The translations under genes and the position numbers were made by a program. The notes under the pieces are model-generated. The model made no database searches. It had not been told where the DNA came from and saw only the letters and a program-made list of their open reading frames with translations. A stretch of 64,000 bases of DNA. Source: Cohnella endophytica. Lineage in GTDB: Bacteria > Bacillota > Bacilli > Paenibacillales > Paenibacillaceae. Within the stretch, counting starts at the first letter, position 1. Each line of letters begins with the position of its first letter. Below are positions 8,498-17,050 of the stretch, in pieces. The stretch spans positions 124,001 to 188,000 of the forward strand of contig NZ_RBZM01000002.1 of the NCBI RefSeq assembly GCF_003628305.1, written 5' to 3'.

Positions 8498-9466
8498 TCA
8501 AACGTAAGGTGCCTCCCACGCTTTCTTATGCCAACCGATGCATTCCCGCCTCACGTTGAACTGGTCGTCCAGCCACACCTCGGCGCGATATGGAAGCTTC
8601 CCCGGCCGCCAGAATCGAAGATCCGTCCAAGTTACCCGATATCCTCCGCCCGGAAGCGAAGTCCAGCTCGCATGCTGACGTTTCGCATACCCAAGCAACG
8701 TTCTGACGGAAGAGGCGTTGCGGGTCGCTTCGATGCAGGCGTGCGACTCTCCGAAAGGAAGACTTTCGGATGGAAGTATTCTTCGGCCCGAGATTTCGCC
8801 CATTTCGTGTCCGGTATCGGTTTGTACGACGTACTGCCAGCGATACCACCATAAACCCGGCAACACATGAACCGCTCGCCAACGCCTGAACCTCCTGCGA
8901 ATTCTTCGGACGATTAGCCGATGATGCAACGCTCTCCATCCGATATAGACGATCGAGACAGCCCAAGCGACTCCGCAAGGCAGCGCGGGATCCGCTAATC
9001 CGTTCGATAGGGAGATCATAACCGCGCCCGCATGGATGAAGACGAGAAAAGGATCCGTTAATACGAGCGCGTCCAGATGATGCCATTCCTTGTTAAAGGG
9101 CAACAAGCTTTGTACGCCGTAAGCGTTCGTATAATCGAAAGCGACGTGCAGGACGACCGCCGCCAAGGCCACGCCGCATAGCAGCGCCCAATGTTCCCCT
9201 GCGCCCCAAGCCCATGCTGCCAGCGATCCGATCGCGACGGCCCATAACGGCCATGCGGCCACGGAATGACTATAGCTGCGATGAAGCTTCAAATAAACGT
9301 CGTTGCCGAACAGGCGGGTGACCGAATCGAGATCGGGCGCATGAGACCCGACCAACGAGACCGTCAAGGCCGCGGCCGCAAGCTGAGGATCGGACGAAAC
9401 CGCGGGAAAGACGAATGCCAAACCGGCTAATGTGGCTCCGAACAATAGATGAGACCCGGTATCCAT
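8498..9466 (-). CDS. YdjM-like membrane-bound metal-dependent hydrolase
   Basis: A 322-residue protein of the DUF457/COG1988 family. The N-terminal half has about five hydrophobic segments and the family motifs: MDTGSHLLFG at the N-terminus, SHAPDLDS near 41-48 and HRSYSHS near 62-68, which supply predicted metal ligands. A soluble C-terminal part of about 140 residues (from about 180) follows. E. coli YdjM, in this family, is LexA-regulated, but I see no convincing SOS box upstream here. Substrate unknown. It is monocistronic between two terminators (9549-9594 upstream, 8441-8475 downstream). The ATG at 9466 has AAAGGGGAG about 7 bases upstream. Confidence 0.8.
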   Translation of the reverse strand: MDTGSHLLFGATLAGLAFVFPAVSSDPQLAAAALTVSLVGSHAPDLDSVTRLFGNDVYLKLHRSYSHSVAAWPLWAVAIGSLAAWAWGAGEHWALLCGVALAAVVLHVAFDYTNAYGVQSLLPFNKEWHHLDALVLTDPFLVFIHAGAVMISLSNGLADPALPCGVAWAVSIVYIGWRALHHRLIVRRIRRRFRRWRAVHVLPGLWWYRWQYVVQTDTGHEMGEISGRRILPSESLPFGESHACIEATRNASSVRTLLGYAKRQHASWTSLPGGGYRVTWTDLRFWRPGKLPYRAEVWLDDQFNVRRECIGWHKKAWEAPYV

Positions 9467-9548
9467 AAGGGCTCTCCCCTTTCGTTTCCGTTTTCTATAG
9501 CATAACGGGCGAGCGTTCGGGGGAGATCAACGCGGCGTAAAATCGCCG

Positions 9549-9594
9549 AAATCCCCGTACGGTTCGGCTAATGCCGTTTCCGGTACGGGGATTT
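9549..9594 (-). terminator. Hairpin after metH
   Basis: A long, nearly perfect inverted repeat (AAATCCCCGTAC paired with GTACGGGGATTT, with further pairing of GGC/GCC inside) lies just after metH. The T-tract on the minus strand is interrupted, so termination strength is uncertain. Confidence 0.65.
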
Positions 9595-9613
9595 CTAAGC
9601 GACAGATGGGATA

Positions 9614-12600
9614 TTATGCTTTCTCGACGTTAAAGTACTGGGCTTCCGGATGCGAGAACACCATCGCGGAGACGGAGGCTTCCGGTTCCATCATGAAGCC
9701 TTCGGTCAAGTGAATGCCGATATCCTCGGGTTTCATGAGCGCGAACAGCGGACCTTGATCTTCCAGATCCGGGCACGCGGGATATCCGAAAGAAACGCGA
9801 ATGCCTTGGTAACGGGCCCCGAAACGCTTCTTCATCGTCATGTCCGCCGGATCCGGGAAGCCCCAGTTGTCGCGCATGATTTGATGCACGCGTTCGGCTA
9901 ATCCTTCGGCAACCTCGAGAGCCGTCGCCAGCAAAGCATGCGAGCGCAGGTAATCTCCGCTTTCCTTCCACTTCTCCCCTTGCTCGCGAGCTCCTTGTCC
10001 AGCGGTAACGACAAGGAAACCTACGCTATCCATAATGCCGCTATCCACGGGTTTAAGGAAGTCGGACAAGCACAGGAAAGGCTCGACCTGTTGGCGCGGG
10101 AACGTGAAACGATGAAGCACACGGCTCTTGTCTTCCGGATCGTAGATCAGAATGTCGTTGCCTTCGGACTGCGCCGGGAAAAACCGGTACATCGCTTGCG
10201 GGTTCAGCCAACCTTGCGTCTGGGATTGCTTCATGATGTCGTCGACCGTTTCCTTAAGATTCACGGTACGCTCGTCGCCTGCCGCCAGCAGTTCTTCGAC
10301 GTTGCCTTTCAGACCAAGATGATGTCCAAGCAGCATCTGCAAGTTCACGTATGGCAAGACGTGAGGCATTGGATAGTCGCGAAGCACGTGACGCTCGTAA
10401 TCCGGCGGAGTAAAGACCGGCGCGTCCGGATTAATGTTGGAACGACGGGCCCTGGACGGCTCCGGAAGCTCCTTCTCCGGCTTGTCGAGCTCTTCGGCCA
10501 GCTTCGCCTGCGCCGCCCAATGATCTTCGATGATGCGAGCGCGGTGACCCGGATCGCTAAGCTTGTTCGCGATATCGAGGCCGTCCATAGCATCCTTCGC
10601 GTAGAGAACGACGCCATCGTATTCCGGCGCGATGCGGTTTTTCGTGAATTTGCGGGTTAGCGCCGCGCCTCCGACGAGTATCGGAGCGTCGATGCCGGCG
10701 CTGCGCAAATCCTGCGCCGTGATGACCATCTGTTGCGCGGATTTGACGAGCAATCCGGACAAACCGATTGCGTCGGGATTTTCCCTTCGCGCGGCTTCAA
10801 TGATCTGATCCGGCGGTACTTTGATGCCGAGATTGATGATCTTGTACCCGTTATTGGACAAAATGATCTCGACCAGGTTTTTGCCGATATCGTGCACGTC
10901 GCCTTTGACGGTCGCGAGCATGATTTTGCCTTTGACGGCGGAATCGGCTTTCTCCATGTGCGGCTCAAGCTGGGCGACGGACGCCTTCATGACTTCCGCG
11001 CTTTGAAGCACCTCGGCCACGATCAACTCGTTGTTGTTGAACAATCTTCCGACTTCGGACATGCCGGCCATAAGCGGCCCGTTGATAATGTCCAGAGGCG
11101 CGTATTTGGTTAGCGCTTCGTCCAAGTCGGGCGCTAAACCCTCTTTACTACCTTCGACGACGTAATTAGATAAGCGCTCCTCGAGCGAAAGGTTTTCTAC
11201 TTTAACCTTTTTCTCGACCTTCTTATCCCGGAATGCAGCCACGAACGCCGCTAACGTCTCGTCGTTCGTATTGTATAGCAGTTCCTCGGACAGCTTGCGT
11301 TCGTGCTCCGGAATGGAGGCATAGCGTTCCAGCTTTTCGGTGTTTACGATCGCATAGTCTAGGCCGGCTTTCGTACATTCGTATAGGAACACGGAGTTCA
11401 AAACTTCGCGTCCCGCCTCCGGCAAACCGAAGGAGATGTTGCTTATGCCGAGAATCGTATGAACCTTAGGCAGCGCCGATTTAATGAGACGAATGCCTTC
11501 GATCGTTTCCTTGGCGGAGCCGATGTATTGCTCGTCTCCGGTACCGACGGGGAATACAAGCGGATCGAAGATCAAGTCTTCGGATTTGAGTCCGTACTTG
11601 TTCACGAGCAGGTCGTGCGAACGGATGGCCACTTCTCGTTTATCTTCCCGCGTGATCGCTTGTCCGCGCTCGTCGATCGTTCCGACGACAACGGCCGAAC
11701 CGTAGCGATGCAGAATCGGAACGACCTTCTCGAATTTCTCTTCGCCGTCTTCAAGGTTAATGGAGTTAATAATCGACTTTCCTTGAATATATTTCAGCGA
11801 CATCTCGATTACCGCCGCGTCCGTCGTATCGACCATGAACGGAACTTTTACCTTTTTCGTGGCAAACTCCAGGAATTGCTTCATATCGATCGACTCTTCC
11901 CTGTCCGGGTCTTGCAAGCAGATATCGATGACGTGCGCCCCGGTTTTCACCTGGGCTCTGGCAATCTCGGAGGCTTCCTCGTACTTGCCTTCCGCGATGA
12001 GCCGTTTGAATTTCCGCGAGCCCAGAACGTTCGTTCGCTCCCCGACCATATACGGACGGTTCTCGTTCTCGATATATACCGTCTCGATGCCCGATACCGC
12101 CGGCGGGTGCTCTCCTTCGATACGTCGAGGCTTAAGCTCCTGCATCACTTCGGCGATCGCCTTAATATGCGCCGGCGTCGTTCCGCAGCAACCTCCCGCC
12201 ACATTAATCCAGCCTTGCTCGGCAAAGCCTTTCATTTTTTTGGCGAGCGAATCCGGGGATTCGTGATAGTGGCCGTTCTCGTCCGGCAGACCGGCATTCG
12301 GATAACAGCTGACCGCTGACTTGGCGATGCCGGACAGCGTCCGGATATGATCGCGCATAAACTCCGGTCCCGTCGCGCAATTCAAACCGATCGATACCGG
12401 ATTCAGATGCTCAAGCGAGATATAGAAGGATTCGATGTTCTGACCGGCAAGCGTCGTTCCCATCGGCTCGATCGTACCGCTGATCATGATCGGCAGCACT
12501 ATGCCGCTTTTGGCGAACGCTTGGCGCACCCCGATGCTAGCCGCCTTGACATTTAACGTATCTTGGCAAGTCTCGATGAGAATGCAATCGGAACCGCCTT

Positions 12601-13069
12601 CGATCAGAGCCAATACCTGCTCTTCGTAATCCTTAATCAATTGATCGAACGTGACGCCACCCGTGACGGACAACGTCTTCGTAGTCGGTCCCAGAGCGCC
12701 CGCGACGAAACGCGGCTTGTCCGGCGTCGAATATTTATCGCAAGCGTCCCTAGCCAGCTTTGCGGCCGCGAGATTGATTTCCCTCGCTTTTTCCGGGATA
12801 TCGTATTCCGCGAGCACGATGGCGGTCGCGCCGAAAGTATTCGTCTCGATAATGTCGGAACCCGCTTCAAGGTACGCTTCATGTATGGTAGAAATAACGT
12901 CCGGACGAGTAAGCACGAGAATTTCGTTGCATCCGTCCAGATCGTCGCCGCCGAAGTCGTCAGCGGTCAAATTCGCTTGCTGGATCATCGTTCCCATCGC
13001 GCCGTCCAAGATCAATATTCTCGAAGCCAGTGCCTCTTGCAGAGACGGTTTCTTTTGCGTTAAAGTCAT
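9614..13069 (-). CDS. metH: Cobalamin-dependent methionine synthase
   Basis: MetH transfers a methyl group from methyltetrahydrofolate to homocysteine through cobalamin. The 1151-residue protein holds the full set of modules: homocysteine-binding barrel (about 1-320, with the zinc site ending in GGCCGTTP), pterin-binding barrel (about 335-600, VGERTNVLGSRKF at its start), cobalamin cap and binding domain (about 620-870, with DVHDIGKN near 725 carrying the cobalt-ligating His), and the AdoMet reactivation domain (about 890-1150). ATG 13069 is chosen because MTLTQKK leads straight into the barrel; a frame 26 codons longer runs into the promoter region. No cobalamin or SAM riboswitch is visible upstream. 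It is divergent from the methionine salvage gene mtnD. Confidence 0.97.
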   Translation of the reverse strand: MTLTQKKPSLQEALASRILILDGAMGTMIQQANLTADDFGGDDLDGCNEILVLTRPDVISTIHEAYLEAGSDIIETNTFGATAIVLAEYDIPEKAREINLAAAKLARDACDKYSTPDKPRFVAGALGPTTKTLSVTGGVTFDQLIKDYEEQVLALIEGGSDCILIETCQDTLNVKAASIGVRQAFAKSGIVLPIMISGTIEPMGTTLAGQNIESFYISLEHLNPVSIGLNCATGPEFMRDHIRTLSGIAKSAVSCYPNAGLPDENGHYHESPDSLAKKMKGFAEQGWINVAGGCCGTTPAHIKAIAEVMQELKPRRIEGEHPPAVSGIETVYIENENRPYMVGERTNVLGSRKFKRLIAEGKYEEASEIARAQVKTGAHVIDICLQDPDREESIDMKQFLEFATKKVKVPFMVDTTDAAVIEMSLKYIQGKSIINSINLEDGEEKFEKVVPILHRYGSAVVVGTIDERGQAITREDKREVAIRSHDLLVNKYGLKSEDLIFDPLVFPVGTGDEQYIGSAKETIEGIRLIKSALPKVHTILGISNISFGLPEAGREVLNSVFLYECTKAGLDYAIVNTEKLERYASIPEHERKLSEELLYNTNDETLAAFVAAFRDKKVEKKVKVENLSLEERLSNYVVEGSKEGLAPDLDEALTKYAPLDIINGPLMAGMSEVGRLFNNNELIVAEVLQSAEVMKASVAQLEPHMEKADSAVKGKIMLATVKGDVHDIGKNLVEIILSNNGYKIINLGIKVPPDQIIEAARRENPDAIGLSGLLVKSAQQMVITAQDLRSAGIDAPILVGGAALTRKFTKNRIAPEYDGVVLYAKDAMDGLDIANKLSDPGHRARIIEDHWAAQAKLAEELDKPEKELPEPSRARRSNINPDAPVFTPPDYERHVLRDYPMPHVLPYVNLQMLLGHHLGLKGNVEELLAAGDERTVNLKETVDDIMKQSQTQGWLNPQAMYRFFPAQSEGNDILIYDPEDKSRVLHRFTFPRQQVEPFLCLSDFLKPVDSGIMDSVGFLVVTAGQGAREQGEKWKESGDYLRSHALLATALEVAEGLAERVHQIMRDNWGFPDPADMTMKKRFGARYQGIRVSFGYPACPDLEDQGPLFALMKPEDIGIHLTEGFMMEPEASVSAMVFSHPEAQYFNVEKA

Positions 13070-13146
13070 AGTGGAGTCTCTTCCCCTGTCTGTCAAATCA
13101 TTAAACTCTATAGTACCAGAACTATTACAGGACGAAAAGATGCACA

Positions 13147-13175
13147 TCGACAGCTTTAGGGAATTGGACTATAAT
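13147..13175 (+). promoter_or_regulatory. Promoter of mtnD
   Basis: -35 TCGACA (13147-13152), 17-base spacer, -10 TATAAT (13170-13175): a near-consensus SigA promoter 39 bases before the mtnD ATG. Confidence 0.75.
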
Positions 13176-13213
13176 AAAGGCATAAATTCATATTGGGAAA
13201 TGAGGGATTAACG

Positions 13214-13753
13214 ATGGCAGAAATTCGCATCCGTAACACGAACGAACGGATCTCGAACGAAGGCGAAGTGCTATCCTTTCTGACGAAACAAAACGTATTG
13301 TACGAACACTGGGATGCAAGCAAGCTTCCTGCTCATCTTAACGATAAGTTCACGCTGTCGGACGACGATAAGGGCGAAATCTTGTCTACTTACGATTCGG
13401 AGATTCGCGATCTCGCCGATCGCCGCGGATATAAGGTATGGGATATCGTAGCGTTGTCCGAAGCGACGCCGAACTTGCCCGAAATTCTGAAGAAGTTCGA
13501 GCAAGTGCATACGCACACCGAAGACGAAGTGCGTGCCATTACGGCCGGACGCGGAATCTTCATTATTAAAGGCGACGACGAAACGGGCTACTTCGACGTC
13601 GAATTAAGCGCGGGCGACGTCATTTCCGTTCCGGAAGGCCAACCGCACTTCTTCACGTTAATGGACAACAAAGCAATCGTTGCCGTTCGCCTCTTCATCG
13701 AGCCGGCCGGTTGGGTAGCGGATCCGTTCGAAGACCCTGCTTTTGTGAAATAA
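13214..13753 (+). CDS. mtnD: Acireductone dioxygenase
   Basis: MtnD oxidises acireductone to the keto acid precursor of methionine (iron form) in the methylthioadenosine salvage pathway. The 179-residue cupin contains HTHTEDEVR (two His and one Glu metal ligands, near 96-104) and a fourth ligand His in EGQPHFF near 140. Length matches B. subtilis MtnD. The ATG at 13214 follows GAGGG by about 8 bases; an upstream in-frame ATG at 13193 lacks a binding site. Other mtn genes are not adjacent, so the gene is alone between a strong promoter and a bidirectional terminator, back to back with metH, the other methionine-forming step. Confidence 0.95.
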   Translation: MAEIRIRNTNERISNEGEVLSFLTKQNVLYEHWDASKLPAHLNDKFTLSDDDKGEILSTYDSEIRDLADRRGYKVWDIVALSEATPNLPEILKKFEQVHTHTEDEVRAITAGRGIFIIKGDDETGYFDVELSAGDVISVPEGQPHFFTLMDNKAIVAVRLFIEPAGWVADPFEDPAFVK

Positions 13754-13783
13754 TTTGAATCGTGGTCCTTAATAAAGTAAAGC

Positions 13784-13809
13784 AAAAGCGCTCCCGCGGG
13801 AGCGCTTTT
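13784..13809. terminator. Bidirectional terminator, perfect palindrome
   Basis: A perfect 26-base palindrome: a 13-base arm AAAAGCGCTCCCG and its complement, with A and T runs on both flanks. It serves mtnD (plus) and the convergent HAD gene (minus). Confidence 0.92.
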
Positions 13810-13815
13810 CGTTTA

Positions 13816-14610
13816 TTATCGCAGCTTTGGCAAAAGATCGAGTAAACCTTGAAGGCTTTGGATCTCGTAGGAAGGGATGATTTCGTCGTTACGAACGGCG
13901 CCGTGGCGATTGATCCACACGGAAGTCATGCCGATCCGGTTCGCGCCGAGAATATCGGTCGTCAGCTTGTCGCCTACCATAACGCCTTCTTCCGGAGTAA
14001 TGCCGATTTGCTCCATCGCATGCGCGAACAACTTGGAAGAAGGTTTCCCTTCGCCGAAGTTGCCGGAAATGACGATCGAATCGAAATAAGGAATGAGATC
14101 CGGCATGCCGTCCAGCTTCTCCTGCTGCAAATCCGGAGAGCCGTTCGTCAACAGCAATAGCTTGTACTTGCCTTTGAGCTCGTCAAGAACGGCGAACGTT
14201 TCTTCATATACATACTTGAGCTTGCGGCGTTGAGCCGGGAACCATTCCGCCAGCTTCCGGCCGAGCTCGGGATGATCGACTCCGAGAGCCGCCAATCCAT
14301 TCGTCCATGCTTGAATGCGATATTCCGGCGCTAACTGCTGCAGCTTTCTAAACATCGGATGATCTCCGCGTTCGAATTTGCCCCACAAGGCTTCAAAGGG
14401 GTTAATTCCGATCATTTGGGTAAAAGAAAAAGTGTCAAAGGATTCGTAAAGCGCTCTCGCTTCACGGCGCACGGAAGCTTCGAGTTCCTCTTCGTTCACG
14501 CCTGCTTCCGCTGCGGCCAGACGGCAAGTATCTTTGAAAGCTTCGCTAACGCTGCGGTCGTCCCATAATAAAGTATCGTCCAGATCAAAAAGTACGGCCT
14601 TAACCGACAT
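13816..14610 (-). CDS. HAD family hydrolase, YfnB/YjjG-like
   Basis: A 264-residue HAD phosphatase with a helical cap. Motif I VLFDLDDTLLWD (about 6-17), motif II LLLTNGSPD near 152, a Lys in GEGKPSSK near 190 and motif IV VMVGDKLTTDILGA near 209 are all present. YjjG-like members dephosphorylate nucleoside monophosphates, including damaged ones, but the substrate here is not known. ATG at 14610 follows GAGGAG. The gene is 12 bases after the upstream small membrane protein gene, so they probably share a transcript that ends at the palindrome at 13784-13809. Confidence 0.88.
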   Translation of the reverse strand: MSVKAVLFDLDDTLLWDDRSVSEAFKDTCRLAAAEAGVNEEELEASVRREARALYESFDTFSFTQMIGINPFEALWGKFERGDHPMFRKLQQLAPEYRIQAWTNGLAALGVDHPELGRKLAEWFPAQRRKLKYVYEETFAVLDELKGKYKLLLLTNGSPDLQQEKLDGMPDLIPYFDSIVISGNFGEGKPSSKLFAHAMEQIGITPEEGVMVGDKLTTDILGANRIGMTSVWINRHGAVRNDEIIPSYEIQSLQGLLDLLPKLR

Positions 14611-14622
14611 TGTGCGTTCTCC

Positions 14623-15141
14623 TCACTTGGCTTTTACTTCCCAATCGATATGATTTAATTCCGCGAAAGTCTTCAACCGTGCTTCCATCTGCGAGACCGG
14701 GTAACGGTTCATCAGACGCGAGAATACCCAGTTAGCGCCTTTGACCGACTCGACGATCACGTAGCCCGGCTGAATGACGATTTTGCGAATTTCCGTAGGA
14801 CGCAAGGTCTTGTAACCCGTGAACTTACGAGTCTCAAGCGTATCTCGAGTGACGCTTAGGTATGGCCGGCGCAAATAATAGAATACGGCCAGCACGACAT
14901 AACATCCGATCGTTACCCAGAACATCGTCTTGTCTTGCAGGAAGTTATCCGACCATGGTTGAGCTAACGTGACATACAGAACGATCAGCATTACGAGCAG
15001 GATCGGAATCACGTAATTACGTCCCTTAAAACGATCCACCTGGGGCGCATTCGGGCTAAATCCCTTTTTTCCTTCTTTCTTCCGACGTTTGTTAATTTGT
15101 TTCGAGTTTTTCGTGACCATACGTTCCCAAGAACGGGACAT
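14623..15141 (-). CDS. Conserved small membrane protein
   Basis: A 172-residue protein of unknown function. A basic N-terminus (Lys/Arg-rich, about 10-35) is followed by two transmembrane segments (about 45-63 and 74-92) with a short outside loop, then a cytosolic C-terminal domain of about 75 residues resembling bacterial PH-like (YcxB-type) folds: strand-rich, with RDTLETRKFTGYKTL and a final amphipathic helix. ATG 15141 has AAGGAGG 7 bases upstream; a frame starting at 15195 lacks one. It lies just upstream of the HAD hydrolase gene. No catalytic motif is visible. Confidence 0.7.
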   Translation of the reverse strand: MSRSWERMVTKNSKQINKRRKKEGKKGFSPNAPQVDRFKGRNYVIPILLVMLIVLYVTLAQPWSDNFLQDKTMFWVTIGCYVVLAVFYYLRRPYLSVTRDTLETRKFTGYKTLRPTEIRKIVIQPGYVIVESVKGANWVFSRLMNRYPVSQMEARLKTFAELNHIDWEVKAK

Positions 15142-15245
15142 AAACTTCCTCCTTATATATACAGCAAACTTCGCCATGCGATTTCGCAGGTACATTACTT
15201 GACGTAAGGATTACCATAACGTTCGCATGGAAATGCGTGACTCCC

Positions 15246-15437
15246 TTAGTGTCTCAGCTTCGGCTCTTCGTCAACGATCTCGATGCGATCGAGCTCTTGA
15301 CGGAAATTTTGTTTAAACGTGTCGAGATATTTCCTCCGGAGAGTTGCCCGTTCAGCAATCTCGCTAGCGTTCAAGCCTTCGGCTTTATTTTTACGGGATA
15401 GTTCGTTAATTCGGTTAATCAATTGTTCCCATTCCAT
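15246..15437 (-). CDS. DUF896 (YnzC-like) protein
   Basis: A 63-residue helical protein of the UPF0291/DUF896 family, a short helical hairpin with the conserved pattern INELSRKNKAEGL...LRRKYLDTFKQNFR. In B. subtilis, ynzC belongs to the SOS-induced yneA-yneB-ynzC operon; here the DUF896 gene follows yneA in the same direction but a terminator (15512-15538) lies between. The start at 15437 fits the family (MEWEQLINRINEL) and has GGAGAG upstream; an ATG at 15458 is also possible with GAGGAGG close to it. Function unknown. Confidence 0.85.
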   Translation of the reverse strand: MEWEQLINRINELSRKNKAEGLNASEIAERATLRRKYLDTFKQNFRQELDRIEIVDEEPKLRH

Positions 15438-15511
15438 TTTCGTACACTCTCCTTTCATTACCTCCTCTACTTTGCCACTTCCGCGGACAGGTTGTCAAGA
15501 AAAGCGAACAC

Positions 15512-15538
15512 ACAAAAAAGACCGAACGAATTCGGTCT
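15512..15538 (-). terminator. Terminator after yneA
   Basis: On the minus strand AGACCGAA and TTCGGTCT form an 8-base stem with a four-base loop, followed by TTTTTTG. A classic intrinsic terminator 37 bases after the yneA stop. Confidence 0.9.
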
Positions 15539-15574
15539 GTCCCGCAAATGGAAAACGCTTGAAAGGTTCACTCT

Positions 15575-15982
15575 TTAAGGTAATATCCGTTCCGGTAGGA
15601 TTAACGATTGACCGACGCGAACGGTTGTATTAGATAATCCGTTGCGTTTGGCGATTTCATGAACCGCCTGCCTCGTATCCATAGAATCTTTCTTATAAGC
15701 TCTGGCAAGCTGCCACATCGTATCCCCTGTGTCGACTGTAATAACGATCTCATTGGAAGACGCGTGAGCAACTTCGCCCGAAGATGCGAACGTATGTACA
15801 AGAGTGAAGCCGCTAAAGAGAATCAGAAAAGCAAACAGGAAGAACAGGCCCCTGGCGAATTTCCAATTGTTGGCGTTCTCTTGTCGTTTATGAACACCGA
15901 TAGAACGTCGCGATGCGAACGAACCGGAATGATATGTAGTAGGAACAGCTGCGGCTTGAGATGAAACCCAAGTGTGTGTCAT
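15575..15982 (-). CDS. yneA: YneA-like SOS cell division inhibitor with LysM domain
   Basis: A 135-residue protein with a basic N-terminal segment, one transmembrane helix at about 44-62 (LFFLFAFLILFSGF) and an extracytoplasmic LysM domain at about 82-132 (VDTGDTMWQLARAY...VRVGQSLILP), which should bind peptidoglycan. This is the architecture and position of B. subtilis YneA, the SOS protein that stops septation after DNA damage. ATG 15982 follows GGGGGCGC; a longer frame starting at 16030 would run over the operators. It is divergent from lexA, with several LexA-like boxes in between, so strict SOS control is expected. Confidence 0.85.
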   Translation of the reverse strand: MTHTWVSSQAAAVPTTYHSGSFASRRSIGVHKRQENANNWKFARGLFFLFAFLILFSGFTLVHTFASSGEVAHASSNEIVITVDTGDTMWQLARAYKKDSMDTRQAVHEIAKRNGLSNTTVRVGQSLILPERILP

Positions 15983-15994
15983 GAAAAGCGCCCC

Positions 15995-16008
15995 CAAACG
16001 TTTGTTCT
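15995..16008 (-). promoter_or_regulatory. LexA box 1 (yneA-proximal)
   Basis: AGAACAAACGTTTG on the minus strand matches CGAACRNRYGTTYG at 13 of 14 positions. It lies 13 bases upstream of the yneA ATG, next to its ribosome binding site. Confidence 0.8.
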
Positions 16009-16029
16009 CGTCTTGATGCAATCGTAACA

Positions 16030-16043
16030 CGAACGTATGTACC
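16030..16043 (+). promoter_or_regulatory. LexA box 2
   Basis: CGAACGTATGTACC matches the SOS consensus at 12 of 14 positions. It lies in the middle of the yneA-lexA intergenic region. Confidence 0.6.
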
Positions 16044-16057
16044 TGTCAACAAAATTT

Positions 16058-16071
16058 GGAACATTTGTTCT
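16058..16071 (+). promoter_or_regulatory. LexA box 3
   Basis: GGAACATTTGTTCT contains the perfect half-sites GAAC and GTTC with normal 4-base spacing; about 11 of 14 consensus matches. Confidence 0.55.
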
Positions 16072-16073
16072 GT

Positions 16074-16087
16074 AGAACGAATGTTTG
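16074..16087 (+). promoter_or_regulatory. LexA box 4 (lexA -35 region)
   Basis: AGAACGAATGTTTG matches the SOS consensus at 13 of 14 positions and overlaps the likely lexA -35 (TTGTGC, 16085-16090). Confidence 0.8.
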
Positions 16088-16113
16088 TGCGAACTCGGGT
16101 TCTGTGTTATAAT
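16085..16113 (+). promoter_or_regulatory. lexA promoter
   Basis: -10 TATAAT at 16108-16113, a 17-base spacer, and a weak -35 TTGTGC at 16085-16090, 36 bases before the lexA start. A further degenerate box (GAACTCGGGTTC, 16091-16102) lies in the spacer, so LexA should repress its own gene. Confidence 0.75.
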
Positions 16114-16149
16114 TTGTCATCATGAGCTAATACATAGGGAGGGTTTGGC

Positions 16150-16773
16150 GTGTCCAAGATGTCCAATCGCCAGAATTCCATACTCGAATTCATTAAGAAC
16201 GAGGTACGCGACAAAGGTTATCCCCCTTCCGTAAGGGAAATCGGGGAAGCTGTCGGCCTTGCGTCCAGTTCCACCGTCCACGGTCATCTCGACCGCTTGG
16301 AGAAGAAAGGCTTGATTCGCCGGGATCCGACGAAGCCTCGCGCAATCGAGATTCTCGATGACGAGGAAAACGGTATTTACAAAATTTCTTCATCGGTCCG
16401 TCCGATTCCGTTGCTCGGTAAAGTTACCGCCGGCGTACCGATTACGGCAACCGAGAACATCGAAGAATATTATCCGCTTCCTATTAACATGGTTGGCGAT
16501 CAGCCGGTATTCATGTTATCGGTCCAAGGCGACAGCATGATCGAAGCCGGCATTCATAATGGAGACTACGTCATCGTACGCCAGCAACCCACAGCCACGA
16601 ACGGCGACATCGTCGTCGCTATGACCGAAGAGAACGAAGCGACGGTCAAGACGTTCTACAAAGAACGGGATCACATCCGTCTACAGCCCGAGAACTCCAG
16701 CATGGAGCCAATCAGGCTCCCGAACGTGAGCATCCTTGGCAAAGTCATCGGCTTAATTCGTTCCGTAATGTAA
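16150..16773 (+). CDS. lexA: LexA repressor
   Basis: LexA represses the SOS regulon and cleaves itself when RecA filaments form. The 207-residue protein has an N-terminal winged helix (about 1-70, with [20 protein letters not shown] as the recognition region), the Ala94-Gly95 cleavage site in VTAGVP, and the catalytic pair Ser129 (GDSM) and Lys167 (ATVKTF). Length matches Bacillus LexA. The start is GTG at 16150 after GGGAGGG; an ATG three codons later is a less likely alternative. It is divergent from yneA with shared operators, and a terminator follows at 16796. Confidence 0.98.
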   Translation: MSKMSNRQNSILEFIKNEVRDKGYPPSVREIGEAVGLASSSTVHGHLDRLEKKGLIRRDPTKPRAIEILDDEENGIYKISSSVRPIPLLGKVTAGVPITATENIEEYYPLPINMVGDQPVFMLSVQGDSMIEAGIHNGDYVIVRQQPTATNGDIVVAMTEENEATVKTFYKERDHIRLQPENSSMEPIRLPNVSILGKVIGLIRSVM

Positions 16774-16795
16774 GCGGGCTATTCCAACAATGGCC

Positions 16796-16842
16796 AAGAC
16801 CTCCTTCTCCGCCCTTGGCGAAGTCGGAGGTCTTTTGTTTTT
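16796..16842 (+). terminator. Terminator after lexA
   Basis: AAGACCTCC (16796-16804) pairs with GGAGGTCTT (16826-16834), followed by TTGTTTTTATT. It starts 22 bases after the lexA stop. Confidence 0.88.
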
Positions 16843-16862
16843 ATTCCTTATAATAAAACGAC

Positions 16863-16891
16863 TTGCCGAACATATGTTCCACTCATGTAAT
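16863..16891 (+). promoter_or_regulatory. Orphan LexA-box promoter between lexA and glnA
   Basis: -35 TTGCCG (16863-16868), 17-base spacer, -10 TGTAAT (16886-16891). CGAACATATGTTCC (16867-16880) matches the SOS consensus at 13 of 14 positions and sits over the -35 edge and spacer, as at mrfA. The 337-base gap 16774-17110 otherwise holds only the two convergent terminators. No protein gene with a ribosome binding site is visible downstream, so it may drive a small RNA or be a relic. Confidence 0.6.
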
Positions 16892-17050
16892 TATCACACT
16901 AATATCCGCTTACCTCCCCGCCTTTCCGAAGCTCCATCCCTGCATAAAGACCAGATTAAGCGTATTTCAGTTTTTTTCCTTTCCTATTGTCGGCTGTAAG
17001 ACGCCGCGAGCGTATTACAACACCGAATGAGCAAGGCTTGGCAAGAAAAG

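Noticed and set aside
9300..9325. CGAACAGGCGGGTG inside the YdjM-like gene as a LexA box
   Set aside because: Only the first half-site fits; it is within the coding sequence and has no promoter context.
11459..12319. A 286-codon plus-strand frame opposite metH
   Set aside because: Antisense shadow: it lies wholly within the metH pterin and homocysteine domains and has no start signal.
13070..13146. SAM or cobalamin riboswitch before metH
   Set aside because: The leader is under 80 bases and lacks any conserved riboswitch element or terminator hairpin.
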